Assembly: GCF_900105555.1 (NCBI RefSeq)
Contig: NZ_FNTZ01000001.1
Location: 3,785,501 to 3,849,500 of the forward strand
Direction of reading: 5' to 3'
DNA from: Pseudomonas coleopterorum
GTDB taxonomy: Bacteria; Pseudomonadota; Gammaproteobacteria; Pseudomonadales; Pseudomonadaceae
DNA: 64,000 nucleotides
Every line of letters starts with the position of its first letter. Positions within the stretch are counted from its first letter, which is position 1. The translations under genes were made by a program, and so were the position numbers. Of the stretch, positions 55,124-64,000 are shown piece after piece. A model generated the notes under the pieces. It had not been told where the DNA came from, searched no databases, and saw nothing but the letters and a program-made list of their open reading frames with translations.

Positions 55124-56146
55124 ATGCAAGTGAAACACCTGCTGCTGATCGCCATCCTCGGACTCACCGCGGCCTGTTCTTCGACCAAAGAAGTGGTCGA
55201 TGAAAACCTCAGCGAAGTCGAGCTGTACCAGCAGGCGCAGGCCGACCTGGACAACAACAGCTACACCAGTGCCACGGCCAAGCTCAAGGCGCTGGAGTCG
55301 CGTTATCCGTTCGGCCGCTATGCCGACCAGGCGCAGCTCGAGCTGATCTACGCCAACTACAAGAACTCCGAGCCCGAAGCGGCAAAGTCGGCTGCCGAGC
55401 GTTTCATCCGCCTGCATCCGCAGCACCCGAACGTCGACTACGCCTATTACCTCAAGGGCCTGACCTCGTTCGACCAGGACCGTGGCCTGGTGGCGCGTTT
55501 CCTGCCGCTGGACATGACCAAGCGTGACCCTGGCGCTGCCCGTGACTCCTACAACGAGTTCGCCCAGCTCACCAGCCGCTACCCCAACAGCCGCTACGCG
55601 CCCGATGCCAAGCAGCGCATGATCTACCTGCGCAACCTGCTGGCCTCCTACGAAATCCACGTGGCCGACTACTACCTGACCCGTCAGGCCTACGTCGCAG
55701 CCGCCAACCGTGGCCGCTACGTGGTGGAAAACTTCCAGGAAACGCCGTCCGTCGGCGACGGCCTGGCGGTGATGACCGAAGCCTACATGCGTCTGCACCT
55801 GGACGATCTGGCGGCCACCACCCTGGAAACGTTGAAGGCCAACTATCCGGACCACCCGAGCCTGGAAGACGGCAAGTTCGTGCCTCAGCAGGACGAAGCG
55901 GACAACCGCTCGTGGATCTCCAAGGCCACCCTGGGCTGGATCGGTTCCAACACCGACCCGCTGCCACCGGGCGAAACCCGCGCCAACCAAGATGTGCAAC
56001 GCCAGTACCAGGAAGCGCGCGACGCCATTCCGAAGGAACTGCTGCCCCCTGAGGACGGCGGCACCGCCGACCAGCAGCAGCCGAACGCCGAAGAAGGCAA
56101 GAGCCGCTCGTGGTTCAGCTACGCGACCTTTGGTCTGTTCGACTGA
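55124..56146 (+). CDS. bamD: outer-membrane assembly lipoprotein BamD
   Basis: Essential lipoprotein of the BAM complex. The 340 residues have a signal peptide with lipobox LTAACSS (Cys at about 18) and five TPR repeats (about 30-250), including [16 protein letters not shown] and [16 protein letters not shown]. The C-terminal tail (about 270-340) is long, Pro/Glu-rich and specific to pseudomonads. ATG 55124 is the start that gives the lipoprotein signal. A strong terminator follows. Confidence 0.95.
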   Translation: MQVKHLLLIAILGLTAACSSTKEVVDENLSEVELYQQAQADLDNNSYTSATAKLKALESRYPFGRYADQAQLELIYANYKNSEPEAAKSAAERFIRLHPQHPNVDYAYYLKGLTSFDQDRGLVARFLPLDMTKRDPGAARDSYNEFAQLTSRYPNSRYAPDAKQRMIYLRNLLASYEIHVADYYLTRQAYVAAANRGRYVVENFQETPSVGDGLAVMTEAYMRLHLDDLAATTLETLKANYPDHPSLEDGKFVPQQDEADNRSWISKATLGWIGSNTDPLPPGETRANQDVQRQYQEARDAIPKELLPPEDGGTADQQQPNAEEGKSRSWFSYATFGLFD

Positions 56147-56161
56147 AGCGCGGTCGTACTG

Positions 56162-56187
56162 AAAAAAGGGGCTCCGGCCCCTTTTTT
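56162..56187 (+). terminator. Rho-independent terminator after bamD
   Basis: GGGGC (56168-56172), TCCG loop, GCCCC (56177-56181), flanked by six A and six T; works in both directions. Confidence 0.93.
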
Positions 56188-56241
56188 ATTGGAATAACCG
56201 CAGGCACTGTCCTTCTGGCAGAGGGCATTTGTATGTGTATG

Positions 56242-56374
56242 CCTGTGGAGCAGATGTATGCCTGTGTAGCAGATATATGCCTGTGGGAGCGGGTCTCTGC
56301 CCGCGAAGGGCTCACTGCGGTCTGCCTGATACACCGCAGGGCCCCTTTCGCGGGCAGAGACCCGCTCCCACAGG
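56242..56374. repeat. 19-bp tandem units plus an inverted REP pair (type CCTGTGGGAGCGGGC)
   Basis: CCTGTG recurs at 56242, 56261 and 56280, exactly 19 bases apart; the third begins a complete REP (to about 56312). An opposite copy lies at 56341-56374. The two units before the REP share its first bases plus the spacer AGCAGATRTATG. Confidence 0.82.
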
Positions 56375-56497
56375 TGTTTTTCCCAGCCAATGACTGCTCA
56401 CACCCGGGCTTGCCAAGGCCTACCCTCGCCCGCCGCTTGCTCCGCGTCGGGCTCGCTCCTACACTGCGCCATCTTCCCTGGCAAAGCTGACCTTCCC

Positions 56498-56731
56498 ATG
56501 ATTCGCCTGATTTTCTGGATCGCCATCGTCTTCGCCGCCATCTGGCTCTGGCGCAGATTCAAGACTCCCGCCCGCGCGCCTCGCGAAGAGCACAAGCCGG
56601 CCTCGCTGACCATGGTTCGCTGCGCCCAATGCGGCGTGCACCTGCCAGAGGACAGCGCGTTGCGTCGTGACAGCCATTGGTATTGCAGCCAGCCTCATCT
56701 GGAGCAAGGGCCCGGCAACGGTGCCCGCTGA
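56498..56731 (+). CDS. PP0621-family small membrane protein with a zinc-type cysteine pair
   Basis: A 77-residue protein with one N-terminal membrane helix (2-18, IRLIFWIAIVFAAIWLW), a basic linker, and a C-terminal half with CAQCGVHLPE and WYCSQPH, a likely zinc-binding knuckle. The gene precedes pilS and overlaps it by 11 bases, so it may be cotranscribed with pilSR. Function unknown. Confidence 0.78.
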   Translation: MIRLIFWIAIVFAAIWLWRRFKTPARAPREEHKPASLTMVRCAQCGVHLPEDSALRRDSHWYCSQPHLEQGPGNGAR

Positions 56732-58316
56732 AGCGCAGTTTCTCGGCGGCGCCCAGGCGCAGCGGATGCTGCGCCTGTACCACCTCTACCGCTTGACCAT
56801 TGGTCTGTCCCTGGTCCTGCTGATTTCCAGCAACATGGACAACCGCCTGCTGGAAGTCGCCGATGGCGAACTGTTCCGCGCCGGCAGCTGGCTCTACCTC
56901 ATTCTCAACATCCTGGTCGTGGTGCTGATGGGCAACCCGCGCCGGGTGCTGCCGGTATTCAGCCTGGCCACCGCCGACGTGATCATGCTCGCCGGCCTGT
57001 TCTACGCCGGTGGCGGCACGCCCAGCGGCATCGGCAACCTGATGATCGCCTCCGTGGCCATGGGCAACCTGTTGCTGCGCGGTCGCCTCGGCCTGTTGAT
57101 CGCCGCACTCGCCACCATCGGCATCATCTACCTGACGTTCTATCTGAGCATCTCCCGCCCGGCCGCCGCCAATGACTACCTGCAGGCGAGTACCTTGGGT
57201 GTGCTGTGCTTCGCCGTGTGGTTCGTGGTTCAGGGGCTGAGCCGACTGCTGAGCACCAGCGAGAACCTGGCCGAACAACGCGCCAGTGATGTCACCAGCC
57301 TGGAGGCCTTGAATTCGCTGATCCTGCAGCGCATGCGAACTGGCATCCTGGTGCTGGACACCGAACTGCGCGTGCAACTGGCCAACCAGGGCGCCCTGGC
57401 CCTGTTCGGGCGCATGACGCTCAATGGCGAACTGATCGCCGATCACTCTCCCGACTTGATCGAGCGTCTGTTGCAGTGGCAGACCAATCCAGCCTTGCGG
57501 GTCAAGAGCTTGAAGCTGTCGCCTACCGGTGCGTCGATCCAGGCCAGCTTCATTGCCCTGCGCCGCGGTGGCGAGCAGCAACAGACGCTGGTGTTTCTCG
57601 AGGACCTGTCGCAGATCGCGCAGCAGGCACAACAGCTCAAGCTGGCTGCCCTGGGTCGTCTCACGGCCAGCATCGCCCACGAGATCCGCAATCCGCTGGG
57701 GGCCATCAGCCATGCAGGCCAGTTGTTGCAGGAGTCCGAAGACCTGCCGGCCGCCGACCGGCGCCTGACCCAGATCATTCAGGATCACTGCAAGCGCATG
57801 AACCTGATCATCGAAAACGTGTTGCAGCTGTCGCGTCGCCGCCCCAGCGCGCCGCACCCACTGGACCTCAAAGCCTGGCTGGAAAACTTCGTCAGCGAAT
57901 TCCGCACCACCGCCCGTCCAGGCCAACAGTTGCATATGTATGTCAGCGACGGCACCCTGGAAACGCGCATGGATGCCAACCAGTTGACCCAGGTGCTGAA
58001 CAACCTGGTGGAAAACGGCCTGCGCTACAGCGCCCAGCAACAGGGCCGCGCGCAGGTTTGGCTGAATCTGTTCGTGGAGCCGACCAACGGTTTACCGATC
58101 CTTGAGGTGCTGGACGACGGCCCGGGCTTTGCCGCCGATCAGTTGCAGCACATGTTCGAGCCTTTCTTCACCACCGAAAGCAACGGCACCGGGCTGGGCC
58201 TGTATATTTCCCGCGAGCTGTGCGAAAGCAATCAGGCCCACCTAGACTACAGGGCACGTGAAAAAGGCGGGAGCTGCATGCGTATCACCTTCGCCCACCC
58301 GCGCAAACAGGGATGA
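56721..58316 (+). CDS. pilS: sensor histidine kinase PilS
   Basis: A 531-residue polar membrane kinase of the pilus two-component system. N-terminus MLRLYHLYRLTIGL and six membrane helices (about 20-180), PAS-like linker (about 200-310), HisKA with phospho-His in SIAHEIRNPLGAISHA and HATPase with NNLVENGLRYS and GTGLGLY. In P. aeruginosa PilS senses pilin levels in the membrane. The GTG at 56721 gives the conserved start; the frame upstream is antisense-like. Confidence 0.93.
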   Translation: MPAEAQFLGGAQAQRMLRLYHLYRLTIGLSLVLLISSNMDNRLLEVADGELFRAGSWLYLILNILVVVLMGNPRRVLPVFSLATADVIMLAGLFYAGGGTPSGIGNLMIASVAMGNLLLRGRLGLLIAALATIGIIYLTFYLSISRPAAANDYLQASTLGVLCFAVWFVVQGLSRLLSTSENLAEQRASDVTSLEALNSLILQRMRTGILVLDTELRVQLANQGALALFGRMTLNGELIADHSPDLIERLLQWQTNPALRVKSLKLSPTGASIQASFIALRRGGEQQQTLVFLEDLSQIAQQAQQLKLAALGRLTASIAHEIRNPLGAISHAGQLLQESEDLPAADRRLTQIIQDHCKRMNLIIENVLQLSRRRPSAPHPLDLKAWLENFVSEFRTTARPGQQLHMYVSDGTLETRMDANQLTQVLNNLVENGLRYSAQQQGRAQVWLNLFVEPTNGLPILEVLDDGPGFAADQLQHMFEPFFTTESNGTGLGLYISRELCESNQAHLDYRAREKGGSCMRITFAHPRKQG

Positions 58317-58318
58317 CT

Positions 58319-59665
58319 ATGAGCGCCAGGCAAAAAATTCTGATCGTGGACGACGAGCCGGACATTCGTGAACTGCTGGAGATCACCCTTGGCCGCATGA
58401 AGCTGGAAACCCGCAGTGCGCGCGATGTCGCCGAAGCCCGCGAATGGCTGGGCCGCGAATCGTTCGATCTGTGCCTGACCGACATGCGCCTGCCCGACGG
58501 TACCGGTCTTGAGCTGGTGCAATTCATCCAGCAGCGCTACTCCCACGTGCCGGTGGCCATGATCACTGCGTTCGGCAGCCTGGATACGGCGATCAACGCA
58601 CTCAAGGCCGGCGCCTTCGATTTCCTCACCAAACCGGTCGATCTGCCGCGCCTGCGCGAGTTGGTCGGTGCCGCGCTGCGCATGCCAGCGCCCGCTCCTG
58701 CCGGCAAGGAACCGAGCATCGACCAGCGCCTGCTCGGCGAGTCGCCTCCCATGCTCGGCCTGCGCAAGCAGATCGGCCGTCTGGCGCGCAGCCAGGCGCC
58801 GGTCTACATCAGCGGCGAGTCAGGCAGCGGCAAGGAACTGGTCGCCCGGCTGATCCATGAGCAGGGCCCACGGGCGGATCGACCGTTCATCCCGGTCAAC
58901 TGCGGGGCCATCCCTGCCGAACTGATGGAGAGCGAGTTCTTCGGCCATCGCAAGGGCAGCTTCACCGGCGCCACCGAAGACAAGCCGGGACTGTTTCAGG
59001 CCGCCCACGGTGGCACACTCTTTCTCGACGAGGTGGCCGACCTGCCGCTGACCATGCAGGTGAAGTTGCTGCGCGCCATTCAGGAGAAGGCCGTGCGCGC
59101 GGTGGGCGGGCAGACCGAAAACGTGGTCGATGTGCGTATTCTCAGCGCGACCCATAAAGACCTGGCAGCCGAAGTGGCGGCCCAGCGTTTTCGTCAGGAT
59201 CTGTACTACCGCCTCAACGTGATCGAGCTTCGCGTGCCTTGTCTGCGCGAGCGCCGTGAAGACATTCCGCTGCTGGCCACCAGCGTGCTGGCGCGCCTGG
59301 CGCAAGGCAGCGGCCTGCCTGCCGCACAGTTGACGCCCGCCGCCCTGGAAACCCTCAAGGGCTACCGCTTTCCCGGCAATGTGCGGGAGCTGGAGAACAT
59401 GCTGGAGCGGGCCTACACCTTGTGTGAGGACGACCGCATCGAAGCGAGCGACCTGCGCCTGAGCGAAACGGCGTCCACCGTGGAGACCGGCGAGCCCAGC
59501 CTGGCCCAGATCGACAACCTGGAAGATTACCTGGAAAGCGTGGAGCGCAAGCTCATCCTGCAAGCCCTGGAAGAAACCCGCTGGAACCGCACGGCGGCGG
59601 CGCAGCGGCTGAACATGTCGTTCCGTTCGATGCGCTATCGCCTGAAGAAGCTCGGGCTGGATTGA
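58319..59665 (+). CDS. pilR: sigma-54-dependent response regulator PilR
   Basis: Activates pilA from its sigma-54 promoter. The 448 residues have a receiver domain (1-120; phospho-Asp in CLTDMRLPDG, Lys in FLTKPVD), AAA+ domain (about 135-370; GESGSGKELVARL, GSFTGA loop in place of GAFTGA, GGTLFLDEV) and a Fis-type helix-turn-helix (about 405-446, TAAAQRLNMSFRSMRYRLKKL). ATG at 58319 follows AGGGA; an ATG two codons earlier overlaps pilS. Target site here: about 36428-36530. Confidence 0.94.
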   Translation: MSARQKILIVDDEPDIRELLEITLGRMKLETRSARDVAEAREWLGRESFDLCLTDMRLPDGTGLELVQFIQQRYSHVPVAMITAFGSLDTAINALKAGAFDFLTKPVDLPRLRELVGAALRMPAPAPAGKEPSIDQRLLGESPPMLGLRKQIGRLARSQAPVYISGESGSGKELVARLIHEQGPRADRPFIPVNCGAIPAELMESEFFGHRKGSFTGATEDKPGLFQAAHGGTLFLDEVADLPLTMQVKLLRAIQEKAVRAVGGQTENVVDVRILSATHKDLAAEVAAQRFRQDLYYRLNVIELRVPCLRERREDIPLLATSVLARLAQGSGLPAAQLTPAALETLKGYRFPGNVRELENMLERAYTLCEDDRIEASDLRLSETASTVETGEPSLAQIDNLEDYLESVERKLILQALEETRWNRTAAAQRLNMSFRSMRYRLKKLGLD

Positions 59666-59669
59666 TCCC

Positions 59670-59934
59670 CTGCCACCGCGTTCACCGCCGACGCGGCTCG
59701 CGCCGCTGCTACAGGGTTTGCGTGATGGGCCTGAGTGAACGCGTCGGCTTGTACGCGGTGTGCCTGAACAAACGCGTCGGCTGTGTACGCGGTGTGCCCG
59801 AACAAACGCGTCGGCGGTGCATGCGATCTCTGTAGCAGCGGCGCGAGCCGCGTCGGCGGTGCATGCGGTGTACCTGAATGAACACGGTAGGGCCAGACGC
59901 GGCTCGCGCCGCTGCTACAGGGTTTGTGGCGCTG
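59670..59934. repeat. REP cluster with a 33-34 bp tandem array (type CTGTAGCAGCGGCGC)
   Basis: REP copies at 59684-59715 (minus), 59829-59860 (plus) and 59891-59922 (minus). Between the first two, AACGCGTCGG starts recur at 59738, 59771 and 59805, a 33-34 bp period whose units carry the GCGTCGGCGGTG edge of the REP. The array fills the gap between convergent pilR and thiO. Confidence 0.82.
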
Positions 59935-61035
59935 TTATAGGTCGATTCGGTCCTGAGGTGCGTAAGGCGCTGGATCGATCACGGTGTCACAGCCCACCAT
60001 CAAATCCACCAGCAGACGACACGAAGCCGGCGCCAGCACCAGCCCGTTACGGTAATGCCCGCAGTTCAGCCACAGACCCGGATGCCGCGGAAGCGGGCCA
60101 ATGAACGGCACCCCCTCCGGCGACCCCGGACGCAACCCGGCCCACTGCCGCACCGGCGTGGCATCGGCCAGGGCCGGCAGCAGATCGACCGCCGAGGCCA
60201 TCAGGCTGTCCAGCGCCTCCTGCGTTGGGGTCTTGTCGAAGCCCGCATGCTCCAGCGTGCTGCCAATCAAGATGTGCCCATCACGGCGGGGAATCGCATA
60301 ACGCCCCTTGGCCAGCACCATGCTCGGCAGAAAGTCGGCAGCGCACTTGTACAGAATCATCTGGCCCTTGACCGGCTCCACCGGCAAGCCGACACCCAAG
60401 GTCTGCAGCAACTCACCGCTCCACGCTCCCGCAGTCAGCACCACCTCATCGGCCAGCAGCTCGCCTTGTGCTGAATGCACACCGATCACACGCGGGCCAT
60501 CCAGCACGAAAGCCTGCACTTCACAGTGCTCACGCACCGTCACGTTGGGCAGCGCGTTCAGCGCCGCTTTCAACGCCTTCACCAGCCGCGGATTGCGCAC
60601 GTTGGCGACATCCGCCATGTGAATCGCCCGCTCGAACCCCGCCCCGAGCACCGGCACTGTGGCATAGGTAGAAAGGATATCCACAGCCGCCAGCGGCCGA
60701 CGATTGCGCTCGGCCCAGGCCAACGCCTCGGCCTCATCCTCCAGGTCCAACCAGTACAAGCCGGTCGTGTGCACTTCAGGATCGATGCCTGTCTCGGCAG
60801 CCAGACGCTGCCCCAGCTGTGGATAGAAATCCTGTGACCAATGCGCCAAGGCAGTGACTGCCGGGCTGTAGCGCCACGGATACAGCGGTGAAACGATACC
60901 GCCACCCGCCCAGGACGACTCCTGGCCCACCGCGCTGCGATCGATCAACGTGATGCGATCCACATGGGCGGCCAGGTTATAGGCGGTCAGCAGGCCAATG
61001 ACACCGCCGCCGACAACCAGAACATGCTCAGACAT
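59935..61035 (-). CDS. thiO: glycine oxidase / FAD-dependent oxidoreductase
   Basis: Oxidises glycine to iminoacetate for the thiazole ring of thiamine. The 366-residue protein has the FAD Rossmann motif VVGGGVIGLLTAYNLA at the start, SSWAGGGIVSPLYPW for flavin binding, and the C-terminal LRPGSPEGVPFIGPL and NCGHYRNGLVLAP segments of the DAO family. ATG 61035 is chosen; a TTG one codon earlier is possible. In pseudomonads thiO lies between pilR and the minor pilin genes. Confidence 0.88.
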   Translation of the reverse strand: MSEHVLVVGGGVIGLLTAYNLAAHVDRITLIDRSAVGQESSWAGGGIVSPLYPWRYSPAVTALAHWSQDFYPQLGQRLAAETGIDPEVHTTGLYWLDLEDEAEALAWAERNRRPLAAVDILSTYATVPVLGAGFERAIHMADVANVRNPRLVKALKAALNALPNVTVREHCEVQAFVLDGPRVIGVHSAQGELLADEVVLTAGAWSGELLQTLGVGLPVEPVKGQMILYKCAADFLPSMVLAKGRYAIPRRDGHILIGSTLEHAGFDKTPTQEALDSLMASAVDLLPALADATPVRQWAGLRPGSPEGVPFIGPLPRHPGLWLNCGHYRNGLVLAPASCRLLVDLMVGCDTVIDPAPYAPQDRIDL

Positions 61036-61055
61036 CAAACGATTCCAAAGAAGGC

Positions 61056-61457
61056 TCAGCGGCCCCAGCAGGTGGCGGAAGTGGTGCCGGCGGCCATGCC
61101 GGTATTGGTCCGCGCGCCGGTCTGGTTAATGACGAAACTGCCGCACTTGTCACCGACCATCATGGTGCCCGCCCTTGGTGCTGCCGTCAGGCTGAACGTG
61201 GTGGCGTCCTTTACCGTCACGATGTTGTACCAGGCATTACCCGCGACGTCTGCGACGTTGGCGTAGCTACCGGTCCGAGTGAACCCCCTCTCGAAATTTT
61301 GTGCACCTTCGGCCAGTACCTGGCCGATCTCGACCCGATGGGTACGCTTCACGTACTCGGTGTAGCTGGGGTAGGCGATGGCGGCGAGGATGCCGACGAT
61401 GGCGACTACGATCATCAACTCTATCAAGGTGAAACCCTGCTGCTTTTCCATAGGCAT
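61056..61457 (-). CDS. pilE: minor pilin PilE
   Basis: A 133-residue type IV minor pilin, leader MPMEKQQG followed by [20 protein letters not shown], Glu5 present. It belongs to the priming complex that starts pilus assembly. The start at 61457 follows the pilY1 stop by two bases, so translation is coupled; an ATG two codons later would leave a six-residue leader. C-terminal cysteines lie in DKCGSFV and ATCWGR. Confidence 0.93.
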   Translation of the reverse strand: MPMEKQQGFTLIELMIVVAIVGILAAIAYPSYTEYVKRTHRVEIGQVLAEGAQNFERGFTRTGSYANVADVAGNAWYNIVTVKDATTFSLTAAPRAGTMMVGDKCGSFVINQTGARTNTGMAAGTTSATCWGR

Positions 61458-61459
61458 GC

Positions 61460-64000
61460 TCACTGTCGTTGTCGCCACATGATCCGCCGATTCTGTACGG
61501 CGCCGGGCTCGGTATAGGTGAAAAGGTTACCATTGGAATCCTGCACCGTGATGGTTTGGCTGGGTGAGTCGGTGCTGTTGCTATCGCTGCCTACGAAGGC
61601 GGAGAAATTGGGTAATCCGCCACTGATGGTATAGCCACTGATCGAGGTCGTACTTCCAAAGACTGCAAAGTTGGTGAGCATTTTACCGGTAGCAGCATCC
61701 ACCTCCATGATTTTGCCTGAACCGGAGCTGGAGCAAGGATCCGTAGTATCCAGAATGGCGGTACTGAAATAGATACGACCCTCGATCAAACGCGCAGCGT
61801 AAATCACCCGCTCACCGGCATTGATGCCCTGATAGGTGAGCGGCATGTACCAGCCCATACGAGACGTGTAGTCGACGCTGTTCTGGCTGGTGTAAACAGT
61901 TTGACCCGTGATGTTGGTAATGGTCTGCTGCTGCAACTGCGATTGGGTGTAGTTCGTCGTGGAAGCATCACTGTCCAGGATGGCGTAAAAGGCTTGCGGG
62001 CTCTTGGTGGTTTTATCGGCCGACTCGTTGAGCTTTCCGGTACCGAAGAAAATCAGCTTGCGCCCGTTGGTGTAGTTGCCTATGACGGGTTGGGCGGTGA
62101 TCGGTTGTGTGGCTTCGCCAGCGGCTGTGAACAAGGGTGTGGTTGGATCGACACCTTTGGTTGATGTTGTGAAGTTGAACTTCCAGAGCCGTCCCTTGAG
62201 GTCGCCGCCATAGGCATACTGAACATAGCCTTGTGCGTCCAGCCGCAACTTGACCGACGACAAACCGTTATCGGTTTCTCCAGCCTTCACAATGGGTGTT
62301 GTGAGTTTGCTGATAAAGGCCCCTGTGTTCAAGTTCACGACATAGAGGGCCGCTCGTCCCGTAGCGCTGCCATATCCGTTACTGATGAAAGCCGCCCAGG
62401 TACCGTCCTGCAATCTCCCTACTTCCGGTTTGGCATAGGCGTAGCCCAGATCATTGAAAGTATTGCTGGTATCGGCGGTATCGGGCGCACGAATCTCCCA
62501 CAGTGCCTTGATGGTGTTGCCTGCCGAGTCGTCGAACAACTGCAAGGCGTAGAACGCCTTGCCACCGGCGCCGACTCCGCCCAGAGCAACGGTTCTCCAT
62601 GTCTTGCCCTGTGGCGCGTCAGCTACCGTGATTTGTCCATCGGCCAGAAAGGTATGGGACGTGCCATTGACATAATCGGTGTCGGCCACGTAGTGCAGGT
62701 TGGGCAGTACACTTGAAGGCATGTACGCATAGACCCGGCGACCGCTGGTGCTGATGACATTGACGAACCCATCGTTGGTATTGACCAGCAAGTTGGGATT
62801 CATCGATTTGGCTTTGTTGGTCAAATAGGTTGAATAGCTGTTGTCATCCACTGAGTCTGAGGCCGTATTGGCAGTAGGGGACGCATAGACGAGCGGCGAG
62901 TTGATGATATCGCCCAACAGCACTGTGCGCGTTTTCAATCCTGCTTTATTGGTCCCCTTGCTCCACTCTACCAAGTCAGCCCCTGTAATGGTGCGAGGTA
63001 GATTGGCATTCAGCGACGCTTTCTGTGCCGTGGAGAAGTTATCGAAGGCCAGCGTGACGGCGGCGTTACTGGTCGTATTCCAGGATTGATAGACCGATGT
63101 CGTACCGGGTTTGATCAAATCGTCGGTACTCCAGTTGTATTTGGTGGTGTTGACCGTACCATTGGCGTTGTAGTTGAACGCTTTGATCGTGCCGCGCCAA
63201 TCGGTCGGATCATAGAACGTCTCGTAATACTGCGCGCCTGTCGTCAACGTTGCCGAACTGGAAACCCCTGCCCCACCCGAGCCTGCGACCGAAGAAATGG
63301 CATTGAGCGCGGCGCCCAGTGCCGCCGTCAGCCCGGCGGCATCGGTGGCCTGGTAATACTGGCCTTTGCCGTAGTCGGCGGCGTCCGAAAGCATGTCGTT
63401 GTTGGCCGTGAAGCCCACGGTGTAGGTAAACATGTTCTGCTGGACAAAATCACTTGAGTCCCAACTTTTACCGGCCAGATCGGTACCGCCCGAGCGCATG
63501 TCGATGTCATAGGCGAACTTGGCAATGTCATCCAGGTAGAGGGTATCGCCCTCACCGTCGCCGTTGATGTTGTTGCCGTCGTTTGCACTGATCCCATCCC
63601 AGTTGGGCAAGTTGCTGCCGCCCAAGGGATCGTCTTTGGGAAAGGTACGATCATAGGTCGGCAGACCGTCGGTGATCACCACGCCGTAGTTTTTTTGACA
63701 GCGGTACTGAATGGGGCTGGTATAGGTTGAAGGCGATGAGTTGTAGTAAGGCGCCATGCCACGAAAGTAGCGCGTCACCTCATAGTAGGTTTCGGCCAGT
63801 GGGGTGTTCGCCACAGCACCCAAACCATTGATGGCATTGACCAGGGCGGTGTAGTTGGCCTTGGTCGTATCCGATGTAGCCGAAATGTCCGCGACGGCTC
63901 GAGCGATGTTGCCGCCCGGCCCAGGGTTGCCGGAGGCAGGCGGATTGAACGTCGCCAGACCGATGCGAAGATTGCGATTGGCGCCCACCAGATCGACCGC
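61460..64000 (-). CDS. pilY1: PilY1, tip adhesin/pilus priming protein, 5' part outside the window
   Basis: The 3' part (about 846 codons) of PilY1; the frame is open at the window edge, so the start is outside. The visible N-terminal part belongs to the von Willebrand A domain ([11 protein letters not shown]), the rest to the seven-bladed beta-propeller (with [12 protein letters not shown]). The loop that binds calcium in P. aeruginosa (a DxNxDGxxD pattern before YVYAGD) reads RLDAQGYVQ before YAYGGD, with most acidic ligands gone. Next to pilE as usual. Confidence 0.92.
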   Translation of the reverse strand, partial: AVDLVGANRNLRIGLATFNPPASGNPGPGGNIARAVADISATSDTTKANYTALVNAINGLGAVANTPLAETYYEVTRYFRGMAPYYNSSPSTYTSPIQYRCQKNYGVVITDGLPTYDRTFPKDDPLGGSNLPNWDGISANDGNNINGDGEGDTLYLDDIAKFAYDIDMRSGGTDLAGKSWDSSDFVQQNMFTYTVGFTANNDMLSDAADYGKGQYYQATDAAGLTAALGAALNAISSVAGSGGAGVSSSATLTTGAQYYETFYDPTDWRGTIKAFNYNANGTVNTTKYNWSTDDLIKPGTTSVYQSWNTTSNAAVTLAFDNFSTAQKASLNANLPRTITGADLVEWSKGTNKAGLKTRTVLLGDIINSPLVYASPTANTASDSVDDNSYSTYLTNKAKSMNPNLLVNTNDGFVNVISTSGRRVYAYMPSSVLPNLHYVADTDYVNGTSHTFLADGQITVADAPQGKTWRTVALGGVGAGGKAFYALQLFDDSAGNTIKALWEIRAPDTADTSNTFNDLGYAYAKPEVGRLQDGTWAAFISNGYGSATGRAALYVVNLNTGAFISKLTTPIVKAGETDNGLSSVKLRLDAQGYVQYAYGGDLKGRLWKFNFTTSTKGVDPTTPLFTAAGEATQPITAQPVIGNYTNGRKLIFFGTGKLNESADKTTKSPQAFYAILDSDASTTNYTQSQLQQQTITNITGQTVYTSQNSVDYTSRMGWYMPLTYQGINAGERVIYAARLIEGRIYFSTAILDTTDPCSSSGSGKIMEVDAATGKMLTNFAVFGSTTSISGYTISGGLPNFSAFVGSDSNSTDSPSQTITVQDSNGNLFTYTEPGAVQNRRIMWRQRQ

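Overview
The window is a chromosomal segment of a GC-rich gammaproteobacterium, almost certainly a Pseudomonas. Gene content and order match the genus closely: ispE/tRNA-Gln/prs/rplY/pth/ychF, ampDE/nadC, pilABCD/coaE/yacG, ndh/tRNAs/clpB/pgeF/rluD/bamD, and pilSR/thiO/pilE/pilY1. The two abundant REP-type palindromes (one built on 'CTGTAGCAGCGGCGC', one on 'CCTGTGGGAGCGGGC') and the fruBKA/Cra arrangement point towards the P. putida/P. fluorescens side of the genus. The species cannot be fixed from sequence reading alone.

Layout. 0-4.3 kb holds housekeeping genes (end of ispE, tRNA-Gln, prs, rplY, pth, ychF). 4.3-9.1 kb holds a decayed vapC-like toxin fragment, a fosmidomycin-resistance-type MFS pump, an oxaloacetate decarboxylase, speC with a long leader containing an intrinsic terminator, and a Sel1-repeat protein. 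9.1-15.0 kb is an iron-uptake island: piuC, the TonB receptor piuA and a PepSY/flavodoxin/FNR reductase. 15.2-22.9 kb is the fructose PTS operon fruBKA, its regulator Cra with a matching operator, and a TatD-family nuclease. 22.9-28.0 kb holds ampE, ampD, a DUF1631 protein and nadC. 28-35.3 kb is accessory: an orphan SMI1/KNR4 protein, an EAL phosphodiesterase, the LemA/TPM trio, several short uncharacterised genes (one an exported protein of 11-residue repeats), a VOC protein and a YecR-type lipoprotein. 35.3-41.2 kb is the type IV pilus locus: tRNA-Thr, two tandem pilins, pilB, pilC and pilD, then coaE and yacG. 41.2-46.6 kb is a complete ferric-enterobactin module (pfeR, pfeS, pfeA, pfeE). 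46.7-50.5 kb has two DUF proteins, ndh and a four-tRNA operon. 50.5-56.2 kb has clpB behind a heat-shock promoter, pgeF, rluD and bamD. 56.5-64 kb has the pilus regulators pilS and pilR, thiO, the minor pilin pilE and the 3' part of pilY1.

Working together. Major pilin (pilA, from a sigma-54 promoter), assembly ATPase (PilB), platform (PilC) and prepilin peptidase (PilD) sit about 20 kb from the two-component system (PilS/PilR) that should drive pilA, and from the minor pilin/PilY1 priming complex. Two independent catecholate-iron modules (piuA/piuC and pfeRSAE) flank the fructose and pilus regions. AmpD and AmpE belong to peptidoglycan recycling and beta-lactamase signalling.

Most interesting. 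The pilin locus looks like an allele-exchange hotspot: an AT-rich block bounded by tRNA-Thr on one side and a compositional break inside pilB on the other, carrying a second pilin with Ala instead of Gly before the cleavage site. Other points worth checking are the exported DKG-repeat protein, the speC leader terminator, palindromes at the piuA and pfeR starts, a PilY1 whose calcium loop has lost its acidic ligands, and three places where short tandem repeats grow out of the edge of a REP element. No complete mobile element, prophage or CRISPR array was seen.
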